Numbered from the stretch's first letter, positions 23,883 through 33,324 are shown. The stretch is DNA of 64,000 bases from Actinomycetota bacterium (GCA_963169235.1 CAUJCX010000026.1:1-64000), one strand, 5' to 3'. The notes: a model not told the origin generated them from the sequence alone. Made by a program: numbers and translations.

Positions 23883-26130
23883 GTGGTGAGCCCTCTCCCC
23901 GGCCGCCGTACGGCGAGCCTCGCTGCCCTGTTCGCCATCCCTGCCGTGATCGCCCTGGCGGCGGGTGCCGCGCGCCAATCGGGCGTGGTCGCGCTGCCGG
24001 CCGCCGCGCTGGCGATGGTGCTCGCGGCGATCACGGCGGCGTGCCTCGCGGCGCTCGTGCTGCTGCGCACCGCCCGCCGCGCCACCGGGCTGGGCCGCCG
24101 CGTGCCCCGGCTGCTGGCCTTGGGCGCCGTCCTGTGGGCCGCGGGCGCGGTGCCGCTGGCGGTGTGGACGTCGCTCGGGGGCCACCAGGGTCCGCCGCCG
24201 TTGATCGCCCAGCTGTGCTTCGTACCGGCGTACGTGCCGTGGGCCCGGGCGCTGTGGTTCCTGCGCCAGCCGGTGGTGAGCCACAGTCGCCGCGCCGCGC
24301 ACGACACGATCGCGGTGGAGGCCGCCGCCGGCGCCATACTGGCCCTCACGCTGCTGGTCGCGATGTGGGTGCCGTCGCTGGCCGTCTCGACGCGCGTCGG
24401 GCTGCTGGTGCCCGTGGTGGCCGACATGGCCCTGGTGATGGTGGGCTACAACGCGCTGCGCCGCGGCTCACTGCGCTCCGAGGCCGTGTACGTCTGGCTG
24501 CTGGGGGCGTTCACGCTGCTGCTGGCCGCCGACGTGGTGTGGGCCTGCATGGCCACCCGCGCGCCCGGCGGCGCCGTGGTGGGTGCCACCCGCGCGGCGT
24601 TCGTGGTGGCGTTCGCCCTGTTGGCGCTCAGCACGGAGCGCTCGACGACGGTGCGCGGCGTGGGCGGCGGCGACGGTCACGCCACCGTCGCCGTGGCCTG
24701 CATGGGCCTGGCGGTCGCCGGCGCGGCCGCGTACACGCTGCCGGTACCCGCTGCGGCCGCGGTGTGGGTGCTGGCCGGTTTCCTCGCCTGGCGGCTGTTC
24801 GACCTGGTGCGCCGTCAGCGGGTGCCGGAGGACGACCCGCTGACGGGCCTGTACGAGGTGCGCGCGTTCCTGCGCCACGCCCAGCGCCTGGTGACGGACG
24901 CCCAGCCCGACGCGCCCGTGTGCGTCGTGGGCGTCGACCTCACCGGCTTCGGCCGCTGGAACGCCGTGAACGGCCTTCCACGCCGGCGACTCGGTGCTGG
25001 GCGGCCTGGCGCGGGACTTCGCACGGGCCGGCCTGCGCCCCGGCATCTGGGGCCGCATCGAGGCCGACCGCTTCGCGTGGGCGGGACGGGTGGCCGACGC
25101 CGGCGAGGCGCGGGCGAAGGCGCGCGAGATCCAGCGCATCGCGACGGCCAACCTCGCGGGCCTGCCGGCCCGCACCGCGTACGTGGTGTGCCCCCACGAG
25201 GCCGGCACGGGCGAGAAGGCCCGCGCCGCGGTGCGCGAGGCGCTGGAGGCCGCCCGCTCCGTCCCCGACGGGTTGGTGGGCTACGACGGCGGGCTGATGG
25301 AGGGCAACGCCGCCGCCGCGCCGTCGGCGTCGTACGAGGCGCGCCACCGCGCCGTGTCCCGCGTGCTGGCCGATCCCGGCGCCGTGCACAGCGTCTTCCA
25401 GCCGATCGTGCACCTCGGCACGCTCGACATCGTCGGCTACGAGGCCCTGTCGCGGGTGGAGGCCGAGCCGCGGCGCGGTCCCGACCAGTGGATCCACGAG
25501 GCGTCCGAGGTGGGCCTGGGCATCGAGTTCGAGGCGCACTGCATCCGCACGGCACTGGCCGTGTACAACTCGTTGCCGCCCGGCGTGTACGTGTCGGTGA
25601 ACGCCAGCCCCCAGCTGGTGCTCGACGACGGCTTCACGACGCTGTTCCCCGAGGGCGACCTGTCGTGGCTGCTGGTGGAGATCACCGAGCACCACGAGGT
25701 GGACGACTACGCGCAGCTGGGCGCCCGGCTGGACGGCCTGCGCGCGCGCGGCGCCCGCATCGCCGTCGACGACGTGGGCGCGGGTCACTCCACCCTGCGC
25801 CACGTGATGCAGATGAGCCCCGACTACGCCAAGCTCGACCGCTCGCTGGTGCGGGGCATCGACGGCGACCCCGCCCGCCGGGCCCTGGTGAAGTCGATGG
25901 TGGCGTTCGCCCACGACGTCGGCCTCACGCTGGTGTCGGAGGGCGTCGAGACGCGGGCCGAGTACGACGAGCTGCGCGGCCTCGGCATGCAGCTGGGCCA
26001 GGGCTACCTGTTCCAGCGTCCCACGTCGGCGCTCATCCGCGCGCTTCCCCCCAACGTGCACGAGGCCGTGCAGGGCAAGATCGTGGACGCGCCGAGCGAC
26101 GTCGTCGCGGAGTCGTCCCGGGCGGCGTGA
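23883..26130 (+). pseudogene. Membrane GGDEF/EAL c-di-GMP phosphodiesterase gene with a +1 frameshift
   Basis: The first frame (from GTG 23883) encodes about eight hydrophobic segments and the start of a GGDEF domain (DDPLTGLYEVRAFLR, VVGVDLTGFGRWNAVNG). At about 24972-24975 the reading moves by one base. Removing one G there gives WNAVNAFHAGDSVLGGLARD, which matches GGDEF spacing exactly. The second frame runs to 26130. Its GGDEF signature is degenerate (RIEADRFAWAG). The EAL domain is complete: FQPIVHL, YEALSR, VNASPQ, VEITEH, DDVGAG, KLDRSLV and EGVETRAEY. If intact, it would be a membrane-bound PDE with a non-catalytic GGDEF. It may be a real pseudogene or an assembly error. Confidence 0.75.
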
Positions 26131-26136
26131 GGCCGG

Positions 26137-26922
26137 TCAGGGTCCGGCGCTCGGCCGCACGCGGGCGGTGAGGCGTCGCGCCAGGCCGGGTGCCAGCGCC
26201 TGGATCCACGCCGCCACCCGCCAGTAGCCCGGCACGAACACCTCGCTGCGGCCGGAGTGGAGCGCCCGCAGGATGTCGTCGGCGCAGCGGTCGACGTCGA
26301 TCACCGCGCACCGCGCGAGGCGGCTGCGCAGCAGCTCGGTCTGGGGGAACCCGGGCGTCACCACGGGCCCCGGGTTGACGGTCAGCACGTGCACCCCGTC
26401 GCGCGGGGCGACGGCCGCAAGTGACCGCGACCAGGCCAGCGCCGCGTGCTTGGACGCCGTGTACGGCGCGTCATACGCCGTCGCCACCGTGCCCGCCACG
26501 CTGACGACGTTCACCACGGTGCCGCGGGCCGACGCGAGCCCCGCCCACAGGCCGCGGGTGACGTCGGCCATGCCGTGCAGGTTCACGCCCATCACGTGCC
26601 GCAGCACGGCGGGGTCGGTGGCGAGGGCGTCCTGCCGGGCCGGCACGCCCGCGTTGCACACCAGCAGGTCGATGCCCTGGAAGCGCCCCAGCGTGCCCGC
26701 GCAGAACTGCGCGACCGCGTCCGGGTCGGCGACGTCGACGGCCTCCACCACGGCATCGGTGGCCCCCAGCGCGTCCCGGGCGGCGTGCAGCCGGCCGGCG
26801 TCGCGGCCCACCAGCACCAGCCGGTAGCGACGGTCGTGGAGACGGCGGGCAAGCGCCAGCCCGATACCCGACGTGGCTCCGGTGACGACGGCCACGCGGG
26901 GGGTGGATGACGAAGCGCTCAC
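26137..26922 (-). CDS. Short-chain dehydrogenase/reductase
   Basis: A 261-aa classical SDR. The Rossmann motif TGATSGIG sits at about residues 15-22, then NAG in LLVCNAGVPA, the catalytic Ser in VNVVSVAGTVA and YTASK for the Tyr-Lys pair. After NPGPVVTPGF the C terminus has FVPGYWRVAAWIQALAPGLA, similar to reductases acting on lipid-like substrates. The NAD(P) preference is uncertain (GRDAGRL suggests NADP). GTG at 26922 (MSASSSTPRVAVV) is chosen because a longer frame adds an Arg/Pro-rich leader, but no ribosome site is seen, so it could be leaderless. It converges, 7 bp apart, with the frameshifted EAL gene. Confidence 0.85.
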   Translation of the reverse strand: MSASSSTPRVAVVTGATSGIGLALARRLHDRRYRLVLVGRDAGRLHAARDALGATDAVVEAVDVADPDAVAQFCAGTLGRFQGIDLLVCNAGVPARQDALATDPAVLRHVMGVNLHGMADVTRGLWAGLASARGTVVNVVSVAGTVATAYDAPYTASKHAALAWSRSLAAVAPRDGVHVLTVNPGPVVTPGFPQTELLRSRLARCAVIDVDRCADDILRALHSGRSEVFVPGYWRVAAWIQALAPGLARRLTARVRPSAGP

Positions 26923-27173
26923 GGCGCCGCGATCATGCCACGCGCGGTGGAGAACCGGCGGGCGCTTGGAGGCCGGCCCTGCCCGGGGGGACGGAATCGG
27001 GATCGGCACAAGCGCCCGTTGCGGCGGAGCCGCCGTCTTCTCCGCGTGACCGCGTCGACGCGCGGATGAACGACGACACCGACGATGTTGCCAACGCTGC
27101 CGACGCGCGACAAGTGCGCGTTTGCAATGCTTCCCCCCCAGGGCTGCGAAGGTTGCGAACGAAAGGGTGGGCC
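26923..27173 (+). promoter_or_regulatory. Divergent intergenic region with possible RamB-type site
   Basis: 251 bp between the SDR and the RamB/ScfR-like regulator. TTTGCAA at 27121-27127 resembles the core of the RamB operator (TTTGCAAA) known in Corynebacterium, and GGTTGCGAAC (27151-27160) is a weaker partner. Autoregulation would be expected for this family. GAAAGGG at 27161-27167 is the ribosome site of the next gene. Confidence 0.3.
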
Positions 27174-28589
27174 GTGGGCGACAAGTTGTTCGTCGGGGTG
27201 CAGGTGCGCCGGGCGCGCGAACGCCACGGGCTCAGCCAGGCGGCGCTGGCCCGGCGGGCGGGCATCTCGCCCAGTTACCTCAACCAGATCGAGCGCGACC
27301 AGCGGCCGCTCACCGTCACCGTGCTGCTGCGCTTGCGCGACGTGCTGGGCGTCGACTTCGCGGAGGTCGCGGGTGACGATCGGGCGCGCCTGGTGACCGA
27401 CGTGCACGCCGCCCTCAGCGACCCGATGCTGACGGGCCGCGACGACCACCCGGGCGCCGTGCGCGAGCTGGTGACGTCGTACCCCGACGTGGCCCGCGCG
27501 CTGGTGCACTGGCACCACCAGGCCGTCGCCGCCCACACCCGCATCGAGGAGATGGCCGTGGGCCTGGGGGCGCGGCTGCCGGAGGGCACCCGCCTGCCGG
27601 TGTCGCCGTACGAGGACGTGCTCGACTTCGTCTACGACCGCCGCAACCACTTCCCCGCCCTCGACGAGGCCGCCGAGGCGCTGGTGGAGGGCGAGGGACT
27701 GCACGGGCAGGCGGCCGAGGCGGGCCTGGCGCGCCTTCTGCGCAGCCGCCACCGCGTGCGGGTGGCGCTGGGCGACGACGCCCGCAACCGCCGCCACTAC
27801 GACGCCGCCACGCGCCGCCTCACGCTGCCGCGGCAGCTCACGTCCCGCCGGCGCGCGTTCCAGCTGGCGGTGCAGTGGGCGTTCATCGAGCACGGGCCGC
27901 TGCTGGACGAGCTGACCGACACCCCGGGGCTCGCCGACCCCGATTCGCGGGGGCTGGCCCGCATCGGGCTGGCGAACTACTTCGCGGGCGCGACGCTGCT
28001 GCCGTACGTGCGCTTCCGGCAGGCGGCCGAGGACCTCGCGTACGACATCGACCTGCTGGCCGAGCGCTTCGACGTGGGCATCGAGGCCGTGTGCCACCGC
28101 CTGTCGACGCTGCAGCGCCCGGGGCACGAGGGCGTGCCGTTCTTCTTCGTGCGGGTCGACCGCGCCGGCAACATCTCGAAGCGCCACAGCGCCACCGACC
28201 TGCACCTGTCGCGCGTGGGCGGCACGTGCCCGCTGTGGAACGTGTACGCCGCGTTCTCGTCCCCCGGGCGGTTCATCACCCAGGTGGCGCAGATGCCCGA
28301 CGGGCGCACGCACCTGTGGATCGCCCGCACCGTCACGCACCGGGCGGGCGCGTACGGCACCCCCCCGGTGGAGTTCGCCCTGGGCCTCGGGTGCGACCTG
28401 CAGCACGCCCCGCGCCTGGTCTACGGGCGCGGCGTCACGCCCGGCGACGCGGCCAGCGCGGTGCCCATCGGCCCCGGATGCCGCCTGTGCGAGCGGCGCG
28501 AGTGCCGTCAGCGCGCCTACCCCCTGGTGGGACGCGCGCTCGACGTCGACGAGCGGCACAGCCGCGAGGCGCCCTACCCCGCCGCCTGA
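27174..28589 (+). CDS. Short-chain fatty-acyl / RamB-type XRE regulator
   Basis: A 471-aa regulator of the ScfR/RamB family (DUF2083). The N-terminal helix-turn-helix is VQVRRARERHGLSQAALARR with AGISPSYLNQIERDQR. A middle IrrE/ImmA-like region (AFQLAVQWAFIEHGPLL) precedes the long sensory C-terminal half (GVPFFFVRVDRAGNISKRHS, GGTCPLWNVYAAFSSPGRF). It ends with the Cys cluster PGCRLCERRECRQRAYP. Relatives control acetate, glyoxylate-cycle and propionate genes. No isocitrate lyase or similar target is in this window, so it probably acts elsewhere. GTG at 27174 has AAAGGG 6 bp upstream. Its 3' end overlaps the convergent MFS gene by 16 bp. Confidence 0.9.
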   Translation: MGDKLFVGVQVRRARERHGLSQAALARRAGISPSYLNQIERDQRPLTVTVLLRLRDVLGVDFAEVAGDDRARLVTDVHAALSDPMLTGRDDHPGAVRELVTSYPDVARALVHWHHQAVAAHTRIEEMAVGLGARLPEGTRLPVSPYEDVLDFVYDRRNHFPALDEAAEALVEGEGLHGQAAEAGLARLLRSRHRVRVALGDDARNRRHYDAATRRLTLPRQLTSRRRAFQLAVQWAFIEHGPLLDELTDTPGLADPDSRGLARIGLANYFAGATLLPYVRFRQAAEDLAYDIDLLAERFDVGIEAVCHRLSTLQRPGHEGVPFFFVRVDRAGNISKRHSATDLHLSRVGGTCPLWNVYAAFSSPGRFITQVAQMPDGRTHLWIARTVTHRAGAYGTPPVEFALGLGCDLQHAPRLVYGRGVTPGDAASAVPIGPGCRLCERRECRQRAYPLVGRALDVDERHSREAPYPAA

Positions 28590-30010
28590 TCGGACCCGGT
28601 GCGGCCCGTGAGCACCCAGCAGATGGCGCCCGCCACCAGGCACAGGAGCCCGCCGGTGACGCACGTGGCCGCGTACGCGTCCCGCCCCGGCGAGACGGCC
28701 CCGTCCCCGAACACGCGCAGAAGCGTCACGGCCAGGCCCGCCCCGAACGAGAAGCCCAGGTAGCGCGCCACCTGGTAGAAGCTCATGGCGCTGGCCGTCT
28801 CGCGCAACGGCACCGCCTTGACGATGAGGCTCGGCATCGCGGCAAACGTGAACCCCACGCCCAGGCCCACCAGGCCCATCGCCGCCCCCGCCTTCCACGC
28901 CGTGTCGGCCAGCACGCCGAAGTACGCCAGGGCCGCGGCCAGCAGCGACGTACCGAGCGGGATCACCGCCCGCGCCCCGAGGGTGGCCGAGACCAGGGGC
29001 ACCATGCGGTTGGCTGCCAGCGACGTCACCGACAGCGGCACCAGGCACAGACCCGCGACGAACACCGACTCGCCCATGCCGATGGGCAGCTGCACCAGCT
29101 GGGTCATCAGCGAGATGCCCAGGTACATCGCGGTGCCCAGCACCAGGGCCGTGACGTTGGCGGCGAGCACGCCGGGATGGCGCAGGAGGCGCAGTTCCAC
29201 CAGCGGCGCGTCGATGCGCAGCTCGCGCCGGGTCGCGACGGCCAAGAGCACCGCGGCGAGCGCCATGCCGGCCAGCGTGCCGGGCGACGTCCAGCCGCCG
29301 TCGGTGGCCCGCTCGAACGCCAAGAGCAGCGCCAGCACGCCGCCGCCGATGGTGAGGGCGCCCCACCAGTCGAGCCGTCCGGGCGCGGTGCGCGCCGTCG
29401 GCCTCGGCACGTACATCGCGGCCAGGGCCAGGCACACGGCGCTGGCGGCGGTGCCGAGCCAGAACGCACCGGCCGCTCCCCCGTGATCGGCCACGAAACC
29501 GGTGATGGGGTAGCCCAGCCCCACGCCCACGGCAGCCACCACCGACAGCGTGGCGATGACCTCGCCGGAGCGCAGCGTCGCCAGGTGCTCGCGCGCCGAC
29601 GCCATGGTCAGCGGCATCAGCGCCAGGCCCACCCCCTGCAGCGCCCGGCCCGTCACCAGCACCCACAGCCCGGGTGCGAGCGCCGCGATGGCGCCGCCGG
29701 CCGTGACGATGGCCAGGCACGCGATCAGCACGGTGCGGCGATGGGGCCCGTCCCCCAGCCGCCCGACCAGGGGCGAGACCATCGCGCCCACCAGCATCGG
29801 AGCGGTGAGCGACCACTGCGTCGCCTGCAGCGACTGGTGGTACTCGGTGGCCAGGGTGGGGATGAGCGGCGCGCCGAGCGCGCTCACCACCGACGTCACC
29901 AGGCCGATGGCGATGAGGGTGGGCACGAACGCCCGTCCCACGGCACGCATGCGGGCGGCCGGGTCGTCGACGGGGGCGTCGCGGGTGGTGAGGGTGGCGG
30001 TCTTGGTCAT
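28574..30010 (-). CDS. MFS transporter, drug-efflux type
   Basis: A 478-aa major facilitator of the DHA2-like type, with about 14 hydrophobic segments. Typical motifs are the loop 2-3 motif MVSPLVGRLGDGPHRRTVL, the motif C-like VGLGYPITGFVADHGGAAGAFW and LALMPLTMASAREHL. It probably exports drugs or metabolites using the proton gradient. The start ATG at 30010 (MTKTATLTTRDAP) faces the TetR gene at 30062. A perfect palindrome between them is a likely repressor operator, so the exporter is probably inducible and repressed by that TetR protein. Its stop overlaps the RamB-like gene by 16 bp in the other direction. Confidence 0.9.
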   Translation of the reverse strand: MTKTATLTTRDAPVDDPAARMRAVGRAFVPTLIAIGLVTSVVSALGAPLIPTLATEYHQSLQATQWSLTAPMLVGAMVSPLVGRLGDGPHRRTVLIACLAIVTAGGAIAALAPGLWVLVTGRALQGVGLALMPLTMASAREHLATLRSGEVIATLSVVAAVGVGLGYPITGFVADHGGAAGAFWLGTAASAVCLALAAMYVPRPTARTAPGRLDWWGALTIGGGVLALLLAFERATDGGWTSPGTLAGMALAAVLLAVATRRELRIDAPLVELRLLRHPGVLAANVTALVLGTAMYLGISLMTQLVQLPIGMGESVFVAGLCLVPLSVTSLAANRMVPLVSATLGARAVIPLGTSLLAAALAYFGVLADTAWKAGAAMGLVGLGVGFTFAAMPSLIVKAVPLRETASAMSFYQVARYLGFSFGAGLAVTLLRVFGDGAVSPGRDAYAATCVTGGLLCLVAGAICWVLTGRTGSDQAAG

Positions 30011-30017
30011 GGCATCG

Positions 30018-30037
30018 TGCGGAATCCACATTCCGCA
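30018..30037. promoter_or_regulatory. Palindromic operator between MFS and TetR genes
   Basis: TGCGGAAT and ATTCCGCA form a perfect 8-bp inverted repeat with a 4-nt spacer CCAC. A -10-like TATAAC (minus strand, 30043-30048) and TATAGC (plus strand, 30045-30050) lie beside it. The position, in the 51-bp divergent gap, is what a TetR-family operator would occupy. Confidence 0.65.
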
Positions 30038-30061
30038 TGTGGGTTATAGCATGCTCAGGGT

Positions 30062-30649
30062 ATGGAATCCGTCTCCGACAGCCCCGTCCACGACGCCGAC
30101 CCGACGTGGTCCACCCTCGACGCCGCCTCCAAGCGCACGCGCATCCTCGACGCGGCCGAGGCGGTGTTCACCGCCCACGGCTTCGAGGCCACCATGCCCC
30201 AGGTGGCGAGCGCCGCGGGCGCCGGCGTGGGCAGCCTGTACCGCCAGTTCCCGTCCAAGGAGGCGCTGGTGGAGGCGCTCGCGGTGCGGCGGCTGGAGAC
30301 CATCGTGCCGATGATCGCCGAGGCCACCGCACACGACGACGCCTGGGACGGCCTGCGCCGGCTGGTCGACACCCTGCTGGGCGACGACGCCGACGACCCG
30401 GTGTCGGCCCGCGCCGTGGCGGCGCGCCCCCAGGGGGCAAGCGTGGCCGAGGCCCGCGGCCGTGCCCACGCCGCCCTGCAGGCGCTGCTCGACGCGGGCA
30501 AGCGCCAGGGCACCGTGCGCGCGGACGCGACGCACGTGGACTTCATCATCCTGATCCGGTCGGCGCGCGCCGTGCGCGACGCCGCCCCGGGCGCGTGGCA
30601 GCGGTGCGTCACCCTGATGCTCGACGGACTCCGCCCGCCGCGGGCGTGA
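30062..30649 (+). CDS. TetR/AcrR family regulator
   Basis: A 195-aa protein with an N-terminal TetR HTH (about residues 20-70): KRTRILDAAEAVFTAHGFEA, then MPQVASAAGAGVGSLYRQFPSKEALVEAL. The C-terminal ligand domain follows the usual helical pattern and is not assignable. It starts 51 bp from the divergent MFS exporter and very probably represses it and itself. The stop overlaps GTG of the following small membrane protein gene. Confidence 0.9.
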   Translation: MESVSDSPVHDADPTWSTLDAASKRTRILDAAEAVFTAHGFEATMPQVASAAGAGVGSLYRQFPSKEALVEALAVRRLETIVPMIAEATAHDDAWDGLRRLVDTLLGDDADDPVSARAVAARPQGASVAEARGRAHAALQALLDAGKRQGTVRADATHVDFIILIRSARAVRDAAPGAWQRCVTLMLDGLRPPRA

Positions 30650-31068
30650 GCGTTCCCGGCCGCAGGATGTCGCGGCGCACCGTCGGCGTGCTGCTCGCCG
30701 TGATGCTCGGGTGCGTGGCGTTCGTGACCGCGACGGAGGTCGCCGAACACGGCATGACGCGGCAGGGCCTGCGCACTCCCCTCTGCGCCGCCGCGGCGCT
30801 GGTGGTGTGGTGGGCCGTGGATCGCGCGGGCCGCCGCCTCGCCGCCCGCAGCCCCGGCGGGGAACGCGGAGCCGGGAGGACGCGGCCGCTCACCCTCGCC
30901 ACCCGGCTCACCGCGCTCGCCGCCGCCGGGGTCGTGGGGCTCGCCGTGACCGCGTGGGCCACGCCCGGCGGCGCCACCTGGTCGATGGTGGCGGCGAACG
31001 GAGTGCCCGCCGCCCTGGTCGCCGCAGCGATCGTGGTCGCCGAGCGCCGCCGCGCCCGCCCCGCCTGA
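30646..31068 (+). CDS. Small four-helix membrane protein
   Basis: About 140 aa (or 133 from ATG 30667). Four hydrophobic segments: VGVLLAVMLGCVAFVTATEV, PLCAAAALVVWWAVDRAGRR, LTALAAAGVVGLAVTAWATP and MVAANGVPAALVAAAIVVAE. I do not recognise the family. GTG at 30646 shares a GTGA overlap with the TetR stop, so it may be co-expressed with the regulator. The internal ATG at 30667 is another start; neither has a strong ribosome site. Confidence 0.6.
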   Translation: MSVPGRRMSRRTVGVLLAVMLGCVAFVTATEVAEHGMTRQGLRTPLCAAAALVVWWAVDRAGRRLAARSPGGERGAGRTRPLTLATRLTALAAAGVVGLAVTAWATPGGATWSMVAANGVPAALVAAAIVVAERRRARPA

Positions 31069-31072
31069 CCCC

Positions 31073-31933
31073 TCAGGCCACCGCCACGATCTGCGTGAGC
31101 GCGCTGGCCGCGTCCAGCCCGTGCTCGCGCCCCTCGGCGACCGCCCGCGCGACGGCGTCCGGCGCGTGGATCCGGGCGTCGTAGACCACCACCACCGACT
31201 CGTCGCCCGCATCGAGGAACGTCGCCTCGCCCAGGGGCGTGTAGCGCGTGGCGCCGATGCCCACCACCAGATGGCCGGGTCGGCCCGCCAGCGCGAGGTA
31301 GTCGCCCACCGGCTCGAGCGGCGTGTCGTCGCTGCCCGCCTGGTGCACGAGGCGGTCGACGATCCAGTCCACCAGCGTGGCGCCCGCGTACGAGTAGTCG
31401 GCAGCGGCGCTGTCGATGCCGTACGCGTGCGCCTCGCCGTCGCGGCGCAGGAAGCTGGCGATGCGCAGGCCCGCCAGGCCGCCGCCGGGCTCCAGGTCGC
31501 CCACGGGCATCAGCGGGCCGAGGCCCTTGGAGCACGGACCCCAGTTCTTCTTGTGGCTGATCTTGGCGGCGTTGGCGCGCCGGATGGAGCAGTCGTTGAA
31601 CGCCCCCAGCGCCACCGGCGTAAGCGCGCAGACCCGGTCGCCGTCATACCGAGTGGCGAAAACCACCCCTACCTCAGGCTCGATCTGAAGGTGATGGTTG
31701 CCGCTCGCGTCGGGCAGGAGCAGGCGGTCCGGCGACACAGGGTACTCGCCCAGGAACCCCGAGAAATGCGGCATATACCAGGGGAAGATGCCCTTGGGCG
31801 CCGTGGCGTCGACGGCCGCCACCCGGGCGAAGTCGGCCGCCTCCCCCGCCTGCTCGAGGTGGCCCGCGAAGTTCCCGGCCACGCCGACGCCCGCGGCCTC
31901 CCGCAGGTCGATGGCCGGCACGCGCGCGGTCAC
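31073..31933 (-). CDS. DUF5718 family protein (fumarylacetoacetase-like)
   Basis: A 286-aa protein I place in DUF5718 by recall of its conserved AGVGVAGNFAGHLEQAGEAA, APKGIFPWYMPHFSGFLGEY, LQIEPEVGVVFATRY and NDCSIRRANAAKISHKKNWG. The family resembles the fumarylacetoacetase fold (cf. EPEVGV with acidic metal ligands), suggesting a metal-dependent hydrolase, but no substrate is known. It begins at GTG 31933, overlapping the stop of the upstream glutamate-cysteine-ligase-like gene by GTGA, so the two are translationally coupled and may act in the same pathway. Confidence 0.8.
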   Translation of the reverse strand: MTARVPAIDLREAAGVGVAGNFAGHLEQAGEAADFARVAAVDATAPKGIFPWYMPHFSGFLGEYPVSPDRLLLPDASGNHHLQIEPEVGVVFATRYDGDRVCALTPVALGAFNDCSIRRANAAKISHKKNWGPCSKGLGPLMPVGDLEPGGGLAGLRIASFLRRDGEAHAYGIDSAAADYSYAGATLVDWIVDRLVHQAGSDDTPLEPVGDYLALAGRPGHLVVGIGATRYTPLGEATFLDAGDESVVVVYDARIHAPDAVARAVAEGREHGLDAASALTQIVAVA

Positions 31934-33324
31934 GACGGCGCGTCGGGGGGCCACGTGTGCACCGGCTCCCCGCCGTACGACAGCTCCATGTACGCCTGCA
32001 ACATGCGGGCCAGCGCGCGCTGGCGCCCGAGGCGCGGTTCGTGGGCCGCGACGGCGTTGCGCTGCCACACCGAGCCGGTCTGGCCGCTGCGCAGGCGCCC
32101 GCGCAGCACGTTCAGCTGCCGCTCGCGCTCGTCGGCCGCGACGCCCGCGGCCTCCAGGCCCACGTCGGCCGCGTCGATGAGGCGCGACAACAGGTCGCGG
32201 GCGGCCACGGGGCGGGGCGACGGGGCCCGGCGGGCCGGCCACAGGAACGTCGCGTCGAGCCCGCGCCGCGCCGCCTCGATGAAGTTGTACTCGGCGTACC
32301 GGAACGGCAGCGCCGCGACCATCCAGTCGGTCTCCTCGGCGATGGCCTCGGTGACGCCCACCAGCAGCGCCGCGTTGGCGATCATGTCGGCCACGGTGGG
32401 GCCCGCCGGCAGGGCCCGCATCTCGAGGCGCAGGCTGCCGCCGTCGCCGGGGTCGTAGATGGCCCGGTTCCACCGCCACACCGTGCCGTGGTGAAGGCGC
32501 AGGTCGGTCAGCTGCGGCAGCTGCCCCGCGGCCATGTCGGCGGCCGGGTCGTCGTCGCCGCACACGGGCAGAAGGGGCGCGTGCAGGGCGACGGTCTCGG
32601 CGAACAGCTCGTGCGCGCCGCTGCGGGCCCAGCCGTGGCCGAACGACACCCGCGCGGGCCTCCAGGCCCCGGTGGGCTCGCGGTCGTCCACCGCCTGGCG
32701 GAACAGCGCCACGCGGGTCTCCTCCCAGCCCAGGCGCCCGCAGAGGAACGGCGAGTTGCCGCACAGGGCCAGCACCGGCCCCGTGGCGATCTGGGCGGCG
32801 TTGAACACCCGCGCGAAGTCGGCCGGCGTGGTCTGCAGGTGCACCTGCAGCGACGTGTTGGCGCCCTCGAGCGTCACGTCGTCGCACGTGATGTCCACGG
32901 TCTCGGGGCCGTCCACCAGCACCCGGAACGGCGCCTGGCGCACCTGACGGATGCGCTCGGACAGCGCCCGGAAGCGTGGCCGGTCGGTGAGCGCGTCGCG
33001 CTGCAGGTCGGCCTCGTCGAGCGTCGGCAGGATGCCCGACATCACCACGTGGCCGCCGCACGTCGCCGCCGCGCGGGACGTCTCGGTGAGCGCCGCCCGC
33101 ATGTCGGCCCCCAGCGCCGAGAACGGCGCCCCGCTGAGCAGCACGGGCACGGAGTTGTACTCCACGTTGAAGCGGTTCAGCTCGACGTCGAGGCGCTCGC
33201 CCCGGTACGCCGCCAGCACGTCGTCGTTGCGCAACAGCGGACGACCGGAGTCGTCCACCAGCGACATCTCGAGCTCCATGCCGAGGCGCTGCGGGCCCTG
33301 GCTGAAGCCGGGCAGCGCCAGCAC
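31930..33324 (-). CDS. GCS2-family carboxylate-amine ligase (glutamate-cysteine ligase-like)
   Basis: At least 464 aa. GCS2 enzymes make gamma-glutamyl bonds with ATP (glutathione synthesis or related). Catalytic-type motifs are QRLGMELEMSLVD, the metal/ATP-binding acidic LDVELNRFNVEYNSVP, GGHVVMSGILPTLDEADLQ, TSLQVHLQTTP, SGAHELFAETVALHAP and GSLRLEMRALPAGPTVADM. Start: GTG at 33324 is the first normal in-frame codon. However, conserved-looking sequence (GREIHTSTFTREDEDRYSAR) continues upstream to an ATC at 33417, just after an in-frame TAA. The true start may thus be an ATC or a mutated ATG. The downstream DUF5718 gene overlaps by 4 bp. Confidence 0.8.
   Translation of the reverse strand: MLALPGFSQGPQRLGMELEMSLVDDSGRPLLRNDDVLAAYRGERLDVELNRFNVEYNSVPVLLSGAPFSALGADMRAALTETSRAAATCGGHVVMSGILPTLDEADLQRDALTDRPRFRALSERIRQVRQAPFRVLVDGPETVDITCDDVTLEGANTSLQVHLQTTPADFARVFNAAQIATGPVLALCGNSPFLCGRLGWEETRVALFRQAVDDREPTGAWRPARVSFGHGWARSGAHELFAETVALHAPLLPVCGDDDPAADMAAGQLPQLTDLRLHHGTVWRWNRAIYDPGDGGSLRLEMRALPAGPTVADMIANAALLVGVTEAIAEETDWMVAALPFRYAEYNFIEAARRGLDATFLWPARRAPSPRPVAARDLLSRLIDAADVGLEAAGVAADERERQLNVLRGRLRSGQTGSVWQRNAVAAHEPRLGRQRALARMLQAYMELSYGGEPVHTWPPDAPS

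Noticed and set aside
26919-30038. 1039-codon minus-strand open frame
   Set aside because: It overlies the RamB-like gene and runs in a wrong frame across the MFS gene; the product is low-complexity His/Arg/Gly sequence.
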